The notes: generated by a model from the sequence alone, not told the origin. Shown: positions 52,326 through 61,038, numbered from the stretch's first letter. The stretch: DNA of 64,000 nt from JANNNF01 sp040385825 (GCA_040385825.1 JAZKGQ010000006.1:124001-188000); one strand, 5' to 3'. Numbers and translations are program-made.

Positions 52326-53285
52326 TCAGGCCGCCAGACCTTTGGTGCCCATGTCCAGAAACTTCTGCCGGCGATCCTTGATCAGGGCGGCGGGCGATTT
52401 GCTGGACAGTTCTTTCAGCATGGTTTCAATCGCCTTGCCGACCGCTTCCATCGTTTCCTTCTGGCCGCGCTGCGCGCCGCCCAAGGGTTCCTTGACGATG
52501 CGGTCGATCACGCCCAGCTTTTGCAGATCCTGCGCGGTCAGACGCAACGCCTCGGCGGCTTCGCGCATCTTGTCGGCGTCTTTCCACAGGATCGACGCAC
52601 AGCCTTCGGGGCTAATCACCGAATACACACTGTGTTCCAGCATGGCGACGCGGTTCGCGGTGGCAAAGGCCACAGCCCCGCCAGACCCGCCTTCGCCGAT
52701 CACCACCGAAATCAGCGGCACGCCGATTTCCAGACATTTCTGCGTGCTGCGCGCAATCGCCTCAGCCTGGCCCCGTTCTTCGGCCCCCTTGCCCGGATAG
52801 GCGCCGGGGGTGTCGACCAGCGTGATCACCGGCAGGCGGAACCGGTCGGCCAGATCCATCAGGCGAATGGCCTTGCGGTAACCTTCGGGCCGCGCCATGC
52901 CAAAGTTCCGCTCGATCCGGCTTTTGGTGTCGGTGCCCTTTTCATGGCCAATCACCATCACCGGCTGGTCGTTGAACCGCGCAAGGCCGCCCATCACCGC
53001 ATGGTCATCGGCAAAGTTGCGGTCGCCGGCAAGCGGGGTATATTCGCTGAACAGCGTCTCGATATAGTCCTTGCAATGCGGGCGGTCCGGATGGCGGGCG
53101 ACCTGACATTTCTGCCATGCGGTCAGACCCTTGTACAAATCCTTCAGCATCTGGTCGGCCTTGCGGTCCAGCCCTTCGGACTCGCGGGTCACATCCATGC
53201 CCGACGTGCCACGCGCCATGGCCCGCAACTCCTCGGCCTTGCCTTCGATCTCGGCCAGCGGCTTTTCGAATTCCAGATAGTTCAT
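52326..53285 (-). CDS. accA: Acetyl-CoA carboxylase carboxyltransferase subunit alpha
   Basis: AccA with AccD moves carboxyl from biotin to acetyl-CoA in fatty-acid synthesis. The 319-residue protein has MNYLEFEKPLAEIE at its start, VTLVDTPGAYPGKGAEERGQ and SVVIGEGGSGGAVA, and ISPEGCASILWKD, all canonical. The ATG at 53285 is the family start; an upstream 8-residue extension is unlikely. It is first in a run with sugE and the secreted protein gene. Confidence 0.97.
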   Translation of the reverse strand: MNYLEFEKPLAEIEGKAEELRAMARGTSGMDVTRESEGLDRKADQMLKDLYKGLTAWQKCQVARHPDRPHCKDYIETLFSEYTPLAGDRNFADDHAVMGGLARFNDQPVMVIGHEKGTDTKSRIERNFGMARPEGYRKAIRLMDLADRFRLPVITLVDTPGAYPGKGAEERGQAEAIARSTQKCLEIGVPLISVVIGEGGSGGAVAFATANRVAMLEHSVYSVISPEGCASILWKDADKMREAAEALRLTAQDLQKLGVIDRIVKEPLGGAQRGQKETMEAVGKAIETMLKELSSKSPAALIKDRRQKFLDMGTKGLAA

Positions 53286-53402
53286 GCGGACTGCTCCGGC
53301 TGCGGACATTGTGTCGGGGATGTATGCCTGTGTGGTCGGGTCAATGCAACCCGCGCAGAGAACACGCCGCCACAGGGGATGCGGTCGGGGATGCGGTCGG
53401 GG

Positions 53403-54008
53403 TCAATGCCGTCGCCCTATCAGCCGCCCGGCCCGCGGCAGGATCAACGGCGCCGCCAACAGGGCCAGGGCGCCAAGCGCCCAGACGACCACGATGACAG
53501 GCCCCGCAACAGCCTGCATCAGCACGATGGCCTGCCCCGCCAATCCGGTGACATTCAGACCGTCCAGCACATTGCCTGCGACCTTTCCGGCTTCGGTAAG
53601 TGAGGCGATGGATTTGCCGGTATCCACCAGAAGCCCCGCGCTGGAGGCGACCCAGGTCAGGATCGGGCCAACCGCAAGATAGGCGGCCCAGGCGATCAGC
53701 GACCAGATCACCAGCCCGGCAAGCGCCCCAAGCCACAGCAACGGCCCGCCCAGACGTGGCCGCGCATCGCCCCCGATGCGAGAGCCTGCATAGGAGCGAT
53801 CATCATAGCCGCGATCATCGCGGCGTTCGGCGGCATATCCGCTGTTGTCGTATCCGTCCCTGCCATAGCCCCCGTCGCCATGGCCCCCGTCGCCATAGCC
53901 CCCGTCGCCATAGCCCCCATCGTTGTGGCCCGACTGGCTTGGCCGGTGGCCGGAACTGCGATGCCCGCCACGGTGTGACCCCTGGCCTCCTGACCCGTGA
54001 CGCCCCAT
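53403..54008 (-). CDS. Membrane protein with Gly-Asp-Tyr repeats
   Basis: This 201-residue protein has a His/Ser/Gly-rich start (GRHGSGGQGSHRGGH), then four tandem DGGYG-type repeats and RDGYDNSGY, and finally about three hydrophobic segments (about 95-115, 120-135 and 165-190) with RAGRLIGRRH at the end. The repeats are encoded by a 15-bp DNA repeat. No family is recognised; low-complexity Gly-Tyr repeats followed by membrane helices suggest a flexible cytoplasmic or surface tail. AAGGGG seven bases ahead supports ATG 54008. Confidence 0.65.
   Translation of the reverse strand: MGRHGSGGQGSHRGGHRSSGHRPSQSGHNDGGYGDGGYGDGGHGDGGYGRDGYDNSGYAAERRDDRGYDDRSYAGSRIGGDARPRLGGPLLWLGALAGLVIWSLIAWAAYLAVGPILTWVASSAGLLVDTGKSIASLTEAGKVAGNVLDGLNVTGLAGQAIVLMQAVAGPVIVVVWALGALALLAAPLILPRAGRLIGRRH
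53863..53922. repeat. Four tandem 15-bp repeats in a coding region
   Basis: Units at 53863-53877, 53878-53892, 53893-53907 and 53908-53922 read CCATAGCCCCCGTCG with one change each in the second (TGG for TAG) and fourth (CATCG for CGTCG). They encode DGGYG/DGGHG repeats on the minus strand and keep the frame, so copy number could vary without frameshift. Confidence 0.95.
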
Positions 54009-54383
54009 TGTATTTCCCCTTTGTCGGTTCTGAATATGTCGCCTTGCCAAGATGACGATGCCGGAGGCTGCAAACCAGCCGGGATGGGCGATGATCACGC
54101 GATGGTGTTGCAAGGGCATCCGGCGGCATCCGGCGCTGTCGGGACAGATGTGCCGGCCGGCAATCGCACAACGCCGCCTTGCCCCCCCCTGAAACAACAT
54201 CGCCCCGCGAACCGCTGTGCGGCCCACGGGGCGTGCGTCCTCCCGAGGGTGCTGCGCGGGGCCTCCTCTCCCCAGTGCGCAGCGCGGGTATTCTTTGCAA
54301 AGCGCCGCGAATCTGGCGCTTGGTTGACAGAGCCTGCCCGTTTCAAGGGCGCTCTGTCAATGACGCAGCGTCAGAACCGGCGA
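54009..54383. other. Non-coding region between the repeat protein gene and mcl1
   Basis: I find no good gene in these 375 bases. The half near 54009 is the upstream region of the repeat protein; the half near mcl1 holds a stem at 54300-54321 (AAGCGCC/GGCGCTT) and the large hairpin at 54324-54360. Short GC-rich repeats (GCGCGGGG-like) fill the middle. Confidence 0.55.
54324..54360 (-). terminator. Hairpin downstream of mcl1
   Basis: TTGACAGAGC (54324-54333) and GCTCTGTCAA (54351-54360) pair perfectly, and GCCC/GGGC extend the stem around a GTTTCAA loop. It starts 24 bases after the mcl1 stop on the minus strand. There is no T tract, so it may act as a stabilising or Rho-linked end. Confidence 0.7.
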
Positions 54384-55343
54384 TCAATTGCCGCCAATCA
54401 TTTCCGACTGCCGCACGATCACTTCGGCCTGCTTGATCGACGCAATGTCCACCAGACGCCCCTTGTAGACCGTCGCCCCCTCGCCCCGCGCCGATGCGTC
54501 CTCCATCGCGGCCAGAATTTCGCGCGCCTCGGCCACGGCGGCGTCACTGGGGGTGAACACCTCGTTCGCCAGCGCGATCTGCCTGGGGTGGATCGCCCAT
54601 TTGCCAACCATGCCCAGGGTCGCCGACCGCCGCGCCTGCGCGCGATAGCCCTCGTCGTCGGAAAAATCGCCGAACGGGCCGTCCACCGGCAGCACGCCAT
54701 GGGTGCGGCAGGCGGCGACGATGGCGGCCTGCGCCCAATGCCACGGGTCAGACCAATGCCGCACGCCCGCTTGCAGCATGTAGTAGTTTTCCTGCGTGCC
54801 GCCGATGCCGGTGGTCTGCATCCCCATGCTGGCGGCAAAATCGGCGGCCCCAAGGCTCATGGCCTGCAAACGCGGGCTGCTGGCGGCGATTTCCTCGACA
54901 TGGGCGATGCCGGCCGCAGATTCGATGATCACCTCAAAGGCAATCGGCCTGGTCCGTCCCATGGCGCGTTCCGCCGCCGTCACCAGCGCATCCACCGCAT
55001 AGACATCGGCCGCACAGCCCACTTTCGGAATCATGATCATGTCCAGCCGGTCGCCCGCCTGTTCCATCAGGTCCACCACATCGCGATACCACCAGGGCGT
55101 ATCCAGCCCGTTGATCCGCACCGACAGCGTCTTGTTGACCCAATCCACATCGCGGGTGGCGGCGATGATGTTGGCGCGGGCGGATGCCTTGTCGGACGGG
55201 GCGACCGAATCCTCCAGATCAAGGTTCACCACATCTGCCGCCGAGGCCGCCATCTTGGCAAACAGGGCAGGCCGCGACCCCGGCCCGAACAACTGGCAGC
55301 GGTTCGGGCGGGCGGGAGGGCTGGGTTGGGGGCGAAAGCTCAT
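54384..55343 (-). CDS. mcl1: L-malyl-CoA/beta-methylmalyl-CoA lyase
   Basis: Mcl1 splits beta-methylmalyl-CoA and malyl-CoA in the ethylmalonyl-CoA pathway of acetate assimilation. The 319-residue protein of the CitE family has the metal/CoA residues in VVNLDLEDSVAP, SVRINGLDT and FEVIIESAAGIAHVEEI, and MSLGAADFAASMGM. Length and sequence fit Rhodobacter Mcl1 better than malyl-CoA thioesterase. ATG 55343 gives the standard N-terminus (FRPQPSPPARPNRCQLFGPGSR). A palindrome sits in its promoter region. Confidence 0.94.
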   Translation of the reverse strand: MSFRPQPSPPARPNRCQLFGPGSRPALFAKMAASAADVVNLDLEDSVAPSDKASARANIIAATRDVDWVNKTLSVRINGLDTPWWYRDVVDLMEQAGDRLDMIMIPKVGCAADVYAVDALVTAAERAMGRTRPIAFEVIIESAAGIAHVEEIAASSPRLQAMSLGAADFAASMGMQTTGIGGTQENYYMLQAGVRHWSDPWHWAQAAIVAACRTHGVLPVDGPFGDFSDDEGYRAQARRSATLGMVGKWAIHPRQIALANEVFTPSDAAVAEAREILAAMEDASARGEGATVYKGRLVDIASIKQAEVIVRQSEMIGGN

Positions 55344-55388
55344 GGGCAGACCTGTTGCTAAGTAAATTTCAATCCTACCGCACAATTC

Positions 55389-55416
55389 AGTATATTGTTG
55401 CGCAACCAAACACAAG
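55389..55416 (-). promoter_or_regulatory. Candidate mcl1 promoter with a palindrome
   Basis: On the minus strand TATACT (55389-55394) resembles a -10 box, with a CTTGTG (55411-55416) as a possible -35 at 16 bases. The spacer contains the perfect palindrome GTTGCGCAAC (55397-55406). A palindrome between -35 and -10 suits a repressor. Regulators of propionyl- or acetyl-CoA genes in this family bind TTTGCAAA-like sites, so the match is suggestive only. Confidence 0.4.
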
Positions 55417-55564
55417 CGGCCCTTTGCAGGCGCAGCAACCCGGTGCGGCAACGCGGCATGTAACGCCAGACCATGCCAGGAGCCGCATTTGCCCGCCAAA
55501 CGGTGCAGGCCCTGCTTGACAAGGCCCGAAAACTGGCGATGTGCTGCCGGGAAATGATCGGGAC

Positions 55565-56182
55565 ATGTCGATGCAGAATATTTCACTGACACCTGCAAAT
55601 CAGGAACTGCGCATATTGATCCTCAGGATCGTTTTTGTGCTGATGCTGCCGCTGATCTTTTTCACGCGCTCTGCCTGGCCGCAACTTGCCTTTGAAGCGC
55701 TGGAGATCATCGGGGTGGCGCTTGTGATCACGGCGGTTCTGGGCCGGTTCTGGGCCATACTTTACATTGGCGGAAACAAGAACCAGCAGATCATGCAGGA
55801 CGGCCCCTATTCGATCTGCCGGCATCCCCTGTATCTGTTTTCGACCATCGGCGTTCTGGGTCTGGGCTTCATGCTGGGCAGCATCGTGCTGACCCTTGTG
55901 CTTGGCCTGCTGACATTTGTCATTCTGACCGCCACGGCACGCCGGGAAGAGGCTTTCCTGCGGGGAACCTTCGGAGACGCGTATGACAGATATTCAGCGC
56001 GCGTGCCCATGATCCTGCCGCGTCTGTCGGGGTTCCACACCTCCCCCGCGGTGACATTTTCCGTACCGCATCTGCGGGGCAACCTGTTTGACGCGCTGGT
56101 ATTTCTTGCCTTCATCCCGCTGGCGGCAACCCAGGAAATGCTGGCAAAGTTTGCCGTCTTGCCGACTTTTCCGATCTGGTAG
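55565..56182 (+). CDS. Isoprenylcysteine methyltransferase-like (ICMT/PEMT) membrane protein
   Basis: This 205-residue protein has about five hydrophobic segments and the ICMT-like SAM-binding region: GPYSICRHPLYLFSTIG, a central helix (MLGSIVLTLVLGLLTFVIL) and ARREEAFLRGTFGDAYDRY. The RHP and EE pair are the hallmark of this methyltransferase group. The substrate in bacteria is unknown. The start could be ATG 55565 or 55571. It is read opposite to mcl1 with 221 bases between them. Confidence 0.85.
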   Translation: MSMQNISLTPANQELRILILRIVFVLMLPLIFFTRSAWPQLAFEALEIIGVALVITAVLGRFWAILYIGGNKNQQIMQDGPYSICRHPLYLFSTIGVLGLGFMLGSIVLTLVLGLLTFVILTATARREEAFLRGTFGDAYDRYSARVPMILPRLSGFHTSPAVTFSVPHLRGNLFDALVFLAFIPLAATQEMLAKFAVLPTFPIW

Positions 56183-56260
56183 GCAAGGCTTGACCGCCTG
56201 ATGCCGCAAGGTCAAACACAGCCAACGCTCCTGTCCCCGGCTTCCATCAAGAGATGAACC

Positions 56261-57121
56261 ATGACCCGCACCGTCTATGTCAACGGCGAGTATCTGCCGG
56301 AAACCGAAGCCCGCGTCTCGATCTTTGACCGGGGGTTCCTGATGGCGGACGGGGTCTATGAAGTGACCTCGGTGCTGGATGGCAAGCTGATCGACTTTGA
56401 GGGCCATGTGATCCGCCTTGCCCGCAGCCTGGACGAGCTGGAGATGGCGAACCCCATCAGCGACGATGGCCTTGCCGACATGTTCCGCGAGCTGGTGCGG
56501 CTGAACGACATCGACCAGGGCATGATCTATCTGCAAATCACGCGGGGCAACCCCGGCGACCGCAGTTTCGTGTTCCCAGATGCCTCGGTGCCGTCGACCA
56601 TCGTGGCCTTTACCCAGAACATCCCGAACCTTGCCGATGCGCCCGCCGCGAAAACCGGGTTCCGGGTGATCACGGTGCCCGACCTGCGGTGGGACCGGGT
56701 GGATATCAAGACGACGCAACTGCTGTACCCGTCGATGGCCAAGATGATGGCGAAAAAGGCCGGGGTGGATGACAGCTGGTTCGTGGCGGATGGGTCCGTC
56801 ACTGAGGGCACATCGAACAACGCCTATATCGTCAAGGGCAACACGATCATCACCCGCCAGCTTTCGACCGACATCCTGCATGGCATCACCCGCGCGTCTG
56901 TGCTGCGCTTTGCGGCCGAAGCCCAGATGGTGGTCGAAGAACGCCCCTTCACCGTGGCCGAGGCGCAGGAAGCGGACGAGGCCTTTTCCACCGCCGCCTC
57001 CATCTTCGTGATGCCGGTGGTCGAGATCGACGGCGCGCAGATCGGCACTGGCACACCCGGCCCGGTGGCGGCGCGTCTGCGCGAGATCTATCTGGAAGAA
57101 ATGCGCAAGACGGCGGTCTGA
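56261..57121 (+). CDS. D-amino-acid aminotransferase (class IV PLP)
   Basis: This 286-residue enzyme belongs to PLP fold-type IV. TVYVNGEYLPETEARVSIFDRGFLMADGVYEV opens it (short form SIFDRGFLMADGVYE), and the PLP lysine lies in VDIKTTQLLYPSM near residue 147. SVTEGTSNNAYIV is the cofactor-phosphate region. This order is that of D-alanine aminotransferase rather than branched-chain or lyase relatives. It probably makes or uses D-alanine and D-glutamate for the cell wall. GAGATGAACC precedes the ATG. Confidence 0.9.
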   Translation: MTRTVYVNGEYLPETEARVSIFDRGFLMADGVYEVTSVLDGKLIDFEGHVIRLARSLDELEMANPISDDGLADMFRELVRLNDIDQGMIYLQITRGNPGDRSFVFPDASVPSTIVAFTQNIPNLADAPAAKTGFRVITVPDLRWDRVDIKTTQLLYPSMAKMMAKKAGVDDSWFVADGSVTEGTSNNAYIVKGNTIITRQLSTDILHGITRASVLRFAAEAQMVVEERPFTVAEAQEADEAFSTAASIFVMPVVEIDGAQIGTGTPGPVAARLREIYLEEMRKTAV

Positions 57122-57125
57122 CCCG

Positions 57126-57827
57126 GTGACACCCCCGTTCACGTATGACGGTCTGCGACGGGGCATGCGCGACGGGGTGCCGCTTGGGGTTGGCATTCTG
57201 GCTTACGGCCTGGCCTTCGGGCTGGTGGCGGCACAGGTGCCGCTTGCCTTGCCGCAGGCCGTGACGATGAGCGCTGCCGTCTATTCCGGCTCGGCCCAGT
57301 TGGCCGCGCTGAATCTGATCCAGACCGGGCAGGTCACGCTGACCGCCTTGGCCGCGACCATCCTGCTGATGAACGCGCGCTATGTGATGTTCAGCGCCGC
57401 CTTGCAGCCGTGGCTGGGCCGGACCACCGCGCCGCGCGCCTATGGCAGTCTGTTGCTGTTGGGCGATGCGAACTGGCTGCTGGTGATGCGCGCGATCGAC
57501 AAGGGCGAGGTTGACCGCGCCTATCTTGCCGGAACCGGCGTGCCGATGCTGGCGGGGTGGCTGGTGGGCACCTCGGTCGGAGTGATGTCGGGCAGCATAT
57601 TGCCCGACCCACGGGTGCTGGCCGCCGATCTGATGCTGCCCGCCTTTGCCGCCGCGATGATGGGCGGCATGATGCGGGGGCGGGCGTCCTGTCTGGCGGC
57701 GGGGGTGGGCGCGGGGGTGGCGCTGGCGGTGATGGGTCTGGCCGGGCCGGGCTGGGCGATCATCGCCGCAGGGGTTGCGGGTGCGGCGGTGGCCGCTGCC
57801 GTCTGGCGCGCACCGGAGGCCGCATGA
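57126..57827 (+). CDS. azlC: AzlC family branched-chain amino-acid exporter subunit
   Basis: This 233-residue membrane protein has about six hydrophobic segments and the AzlC pattern GVPLGVGILAYGLAFGLVA, SAAVYSGSAQLAALNL, and ILLMNARYVMFSAALQPW. AzlC and AzlD form an exporter for leucine, isoleucine and related compounds. It starts with GTG at 57126, four bases after the aminotransferase stop, and overlaps azlD by four bases, so the three are likely one operon. Confidence 0.93.
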   Translation: MTPPFTYDGLRRGMRDGVPLGVGILAYGLAFGLVAAQVPLALPQAVTMSAAVYSGSAQLAALNLIQTGQVTLTALAATILLMNARYVMFSAALQPWLGRTTAPRAYGSLLLLGDANWLLVMRAIDKGEVDRAYLAGTGVPMLAGWLVGTSVGVMSGSILPDPRVLAADLMLPAFAAAMMGGMMRGRASCLAAGVGAGVALAVMGLAGPGWAIIAAGVAGAAVAAAVWRAPEAA

Positions 57828-58123
57828 TGCCGTCGTTCTGGCTATTGCTGCTGGTGATGGCTGCAGCCGCGCTGTTCTGCCGGTGGGCAGGGTTCTTTGC
57901 CATGCGCTTTCTGCCCATCACACCCCGGATGGAAGCCGCCCTGCGCGCCACCCCCATATCCGTCATGGCCGCCATCGCAGCGCTTGCGGTGGCCCAGGGC
58001 GGCGTCACCGACGCGCTGGCCCTGACCGCCGCCGTGGGGCTGACGTTCCTTCTGGGCAATGACGTGGCGGCGGCGTTGATCGCGGTGGCACTCGCGGCGG
58101 GGATGCGGTGGGTCTGGGGGTAG
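57824..58123 (+). CDS. azlD: AzlD family small subunit
   Basis: This 99-residue protein has four hydrophobic stretches and the AzlD layout (CRWAGFFAMRFLPITPRMEAALRATP in the first loop, short form RFLPITPRMEAALR). It starts in the azlC stop (ATGATG); the second ATG at 57827 is equally possible. It is the small partner of AzlC. Only 17 bases separate it from the stop of the convergent RTX gene. Confidence 0.93.
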   Translation: MMPSFWLLLLVMAAAALFCRWAGFFAMRFLPITPRMEAALRATPISVMAAIAALAVAQGGVTDALALTAAVGLTFLLGNDVAAALIAVALAAGMRWVWG

Positions 58124-58140
58124 GGGTTTTCGCCGCAGGG

Positions 58141-59517
58141 CTATGATGGCGTTGGCAGGTTTACCTCAATATCTGCCGGAATGATCGCTTCGGGCAAGAC
58201 ACCGCGTAATTGCACCGTCGGCAAATCGTCGAACAAGATTACTGTGTCCGTGCCATTTGCGGCTGTTTCCAACGTCATCACGAGATCTGACGGGGCATAG
58301 GTAATTCTTATCGACAAGTAGTCCTCACCGGGGGTGAAATCGTCGATGAAGATCACATCACCGCCGATGCCGTCGCCATCCCTGTCTCCTATCCATTCGC
58401 TGCCAACGAAGAAGGAATCATCGCCCTCGCCACCGATAAGTTGATCCTCTGCCCCGCCATACAGCGTGTCATTGCCAGAGCCGCCATCAAGGACATTTCC
58501 CCCACCAGACCGAAATAAATTCAGCAATGAATCATTCCCGGTCCCGCCCAGCAATGTGCAACTGCCCCCACCCTCGGCGCGCAAATTATCGCTACCTGCG
58601 CCCCCTTCGATCAGATCATTGCCGCCGCCGTCCTGAATCCCGTCATTTCCATCCCCCCCGATCAACGTATCATTGCCATCCCCTCCGTCGATCCGGTCAC
58701 TGCCTCCGCCGCCGTCAACCAACATGTCATCCGTCGCTAATGAAGAGTCGACATGGTCATCGCCCAACCCGCCCAGCAATGTATCAAGGCCATCACCCGA
58801 AAGGACTGTCAGAGTATCGTTCCCTGCTCCGCCATTTACCAGATCGGCACCCTCAGCACCGAACAGCAAATCGTCGCCATCGCCGCCAAGCAATGTGTCA
58901 TCGCCAGCCCCGGCCTGAACCGAATCGTTGCCCGCACCAGCATCAAGGCGGCTGTCGCCAGCGTCGTAGGCAAAATCACGATCCATATCCATCAGGTCAT
59001 TGCCAGCGCCGCCGTACACATCAATTCCCGAGGGTGCATATCCTGAACTTATGGTGTCGTCGCCGTCGTTCAGGTAGACGACATCATGTTCTGGGCCACC
59101 ATCGGTCAGCATTACGACTGTGTCGTTGCCGGCCCCACCGAAAAGAGTGTCGCGGCCATCGCTGTCGGTTATGGTGTCGTTGCCTGCGCCAGCAAAGACC
59201 CGGTCGCGGCCTTCTCCTCCGTCCAGATCATCATCGCCGTCATCGCCGTAAAGCGAGTCATTCCCCAGATCACCATAGGCCGTGTCATCGCCAGACCCCG
59301 CCGCCAGGGTGTCATTCCCGCCACCGCCTTGCAGCAGATCGTCACCTTCACCCCCGTCGAGCGTATCATCCTCGTCGGTTCCCAGCAGGTCATCATCGTC
59401 GTCATTGCCGGGACTGGGTTCCTCTGCCCACTGCTCCTCATCGTCCGACCCGCTGTCGCCAAACGCGACCACCGCCCCGCCCAGCAACAGCAGCGGCAGG
59501 ATGAAGAATTCCAACAT
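58141..59517 (-). CDS. RTX-repeat calcium-binding protein with hydrophobic N-terminus
   Basis: This 458-residue protein has a hydrophobic start (LEFFILPLLLLGGAVVAFGDSG), then a strongly acidic stretch (DDEEQWAEE and NDDDDDLLG), and many GGxGxDxLx nonapeptides from about residue 45 to 380, the calcium beta-roll of RTX proteins. The C-terminal part (DDFTPGEDYLSIRI, TVQLRGVLPEAI) resembles the cap seen in Rhodobacteraceae RTX proteins. RTX proteins usually leave the cell by type I secretion with a C-terminal signal; here an N-terminal helix exists instead. No type I transporter genes are nearby. GGGGG five bases upstream supports the ATG at 59517. Confidence 0.92.
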   Translation of the reverse strand: MLEFFILPLLLLGGAVVAFGDSGSDDEEQWAEEPSPGNDDDDDLLGTDEDDTLDGGEGDDLLQGGGGNDTLAAGSGDDTAYGDLGNDSLYGDDGDDDLDGGEGRDRVFAGAGNDTITDSDGRDTLFGGAGNDTVVMLTDGGPEHDVVYLNDGDDTISSGYAPSGIDVYGGAGNDLMDMDRDFAYDAGDSRLDAGAGNDSVQAGAGDDTLLGGDGDDLLFGAEGADLVNGGAGNDTLTVLSGDGLDTLLGGLGDDHVDSSLATDDMLVDGGGGSDRIDGGDGNDTLIGGDGNDGIQDGGGNDLIEGGAGSDNLRAEGGGSCTLLGGTGNDSLLNLFRSGGGNVLDGGSGNDTLYGGAEDQLIGGEGDDSFFVGSEWIGDRDGDGIGGDVIFIDDFTPGEDYLSIRITYAPSDLVMTLETAANGTDTVILFDDLPTVQLRGVLPEAIIPADIEVNLPTPS

Positions 59518-59685
59518 GGCAACCCCCGAAAAACCAACGCCCAGACGGATGCCCTGGGCCAATTCGTTAACAGCGCTGCAAAGGCGCCACCCTGTCAACA
59601 ACACAATTCTGCCACATTCGGATAGGCGGACAATCCCGCCCCCGCTGCCGAATTGCATGGCAAATGAAAACAGCCAGCGCCCGGA

Positions 59686-60012
59686 TCAGGGCTTTGGCCC
59701 CACATTCTGCGCAAAGGCCAGGTCGAAGGCGGCTTTCTTGGCGGCGTCGGCCTCGGTCTGGGTCCTGCCGACCCAATCGGCATAGGGCATGCCATAGACG
59801 ATCTCGCGGGCGGTGTCCTTGTCCATCCCGATCCCCCGGTCATTGGCCGCCTCCTGATACCAGCGGCTCAGGCAGTTGCGGCAGAAGCCGGCGAGGTTCA
59901 TCAGGTCGATGTTCTGCACCTCGGGGCGCTTTTCCAGCAGATGGTGCATCAGGGCGCGAAAGGCCGCGGCCTCAAGCTCTGTCTGGGTGGCGGGGTCGAT
60001 CTGGGGGCGCAT
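59686..60012 (-). CDS. DUF1244 family protein
   Basis: This 108-residue protein has the DUF1244 pattern LMHHLLEKRPEVQNIDLMNLAGFCRNCLSRWY (short form NLAGFCRNCLSRWY). The two cysteines of CRNC and nearby residues may bind a metal. The ATG at 60012 has GAAAGG six bases upstream; an upstream ATG (60072) would add 20 residues. The function is unknown. It lies between two RTX genes on the same strand. Confidence 0.92.
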   Translation of the reverse strand: MRPQIDPATQTELEAAAFRALMHHLLEKRPEVQNIDLMNLAGFCRNCLSRWYQEAANDRGIGMDKDTAREIVYGMPYADWVGRTQTEADAAKKAAFDLAFAQNVGPKP

Positions 60013-60078
60013 GACGGGCCTTTCGGTCTGAAAAAACCAGACATAGCCTGCGAAGGCCGTCGTGTCATCCAACCTCCA

Positions 60079-61038
60079 TCAGGCCGCCAGCGTGTTGTCC
60101 AGAAGGATGCTGTCGGGGGCCACGGCAGCGGCGGAAAGCCCGCGCAATACGGCCACCACCTGACCATCCAGCAGCACGTCCGCCCCCAGGCCATCCAGCC
60201 GGTCCAGAACCGAGACAACGCCCGTCGCGGGGTTGGGCCCGCCCTCGATGAACAACTGCAACACCTCGGTCGCTGGCGCAAAATCGGTGATCGCAACCGG
60301 AGTTGACCAGTCGGGGCCAACGACGGCCACAAAATCGTCAACCCCTTCGCCACCTGTCAGAGTATCGCCCCTGTCGCCCAGCAGGGTGTCGTTCCCTGCA
60401 TCGCCATTCACCTCATCCGGCCAAACCGGCCAAAGGTCGGTGTTGGCCGATTGAATGTCGTTGGAAATCCGGTCCGCGCGCCAGCCATCGACAACGCCGT
60501 CGAACAGGCCCGGCAACACCTCGGCCACATCTGCCGCCGTCGTCGCCAGCGCCTCGGTCACGAAATTTCCGGGCTGCGCATCAACACCGACCAGAAAGTC
60601 ATCGCCCTCGCCGCCGCTCAGGGTGTCGGCCCCGGTGCTGCCCACCAGCGCGTCATCGCCCGCCCCGCCCTCCATGTCGTCATTGCCAATGCCGCCGATC
60701 ATCTCATCGTCGCCATCGCCACCCGACAGCACGTCGTCGCCGAGGCCCCCCAGCAACAGATCGTTCCCGCCATCGCCATTCAGCGTGTCGCGCCCCTGTT
60801 CGCCTGCGATCAGATCGTCGCCCCCGCCGCCTTCGACGAAATCGCGGCCGTCCTTGGCAAGGTGCAGATCGTCCCCGTCGCTCAGCGTGACCTCGGCAGG
60901 GTCATCGTCGCCAAAACTGGCGGTGCCTTCTGTGTCCGGGCCTTCGGTGTCTGGCTGTTCAGGGGCGGGTTCGTCGTCGTCAGAGCCGCTGCCGACAAAG
61001 ATCAGTGGCAAGATACCCAGAAACAAAAGCCACTCCAT
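60079..61038 (-). CDS. Second RTX-repeat calcium-binding protein
   Basis: This 319-residue paralogue of the other RTX gene starts with a hydrophobic segment (EWLLFLGILPLIFVGSGS) then DDDEPAPEQPDTEGPD, and then a shorter set of RTX nonapeptides (about residues 70-165, GGGGDDLIAGEQGRDTL, split as short units). It ends with ITDFAPATEVLQLFIEG and a C-terminal cap. The shared hydrophobic N-terminus plus acidic linker shows common descent. The ATG at 61038 has GGGG close upstream. It is 66 bases upstream of the DUF1244 gene, read first on the minus strand. Confidence 0.92.
   Translation of the reverse strand: MEWLLFLGILPLIFVGSGSDDDEPAPEQPDTEGPDTEGTASFGDDDPAEVTLSDGDDLHLAKDGRDFVEGGGGDDLIAGEQGRDTLNGDGGNDLLLGGLGDDVLSGGDGDDEMIGGIGNDDMEGGAGDDALVGSTGADTLSGGEGDDFLVGVDAQPGNFVTEALATTAADVAEVLPGLFDGVVDGWRADRISNDIQSANTDLWPVWPDEVNGDAGNDTLLGDRGDTLTGGEGVDDFVAVVGPDWSTPVAITDFAPATEVLQLFIEGGPNPATGVVSVLDRLDGLGADVLLDGQVVAVLRGLSAAAVAPDSILLDNTLAA

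Noticed and set aside
54009..54383. A gene on the plus strand running into the mcl1 region
   Set aside because: The frame covers the mcl1 gene antisense and its part in the gap has no family features.
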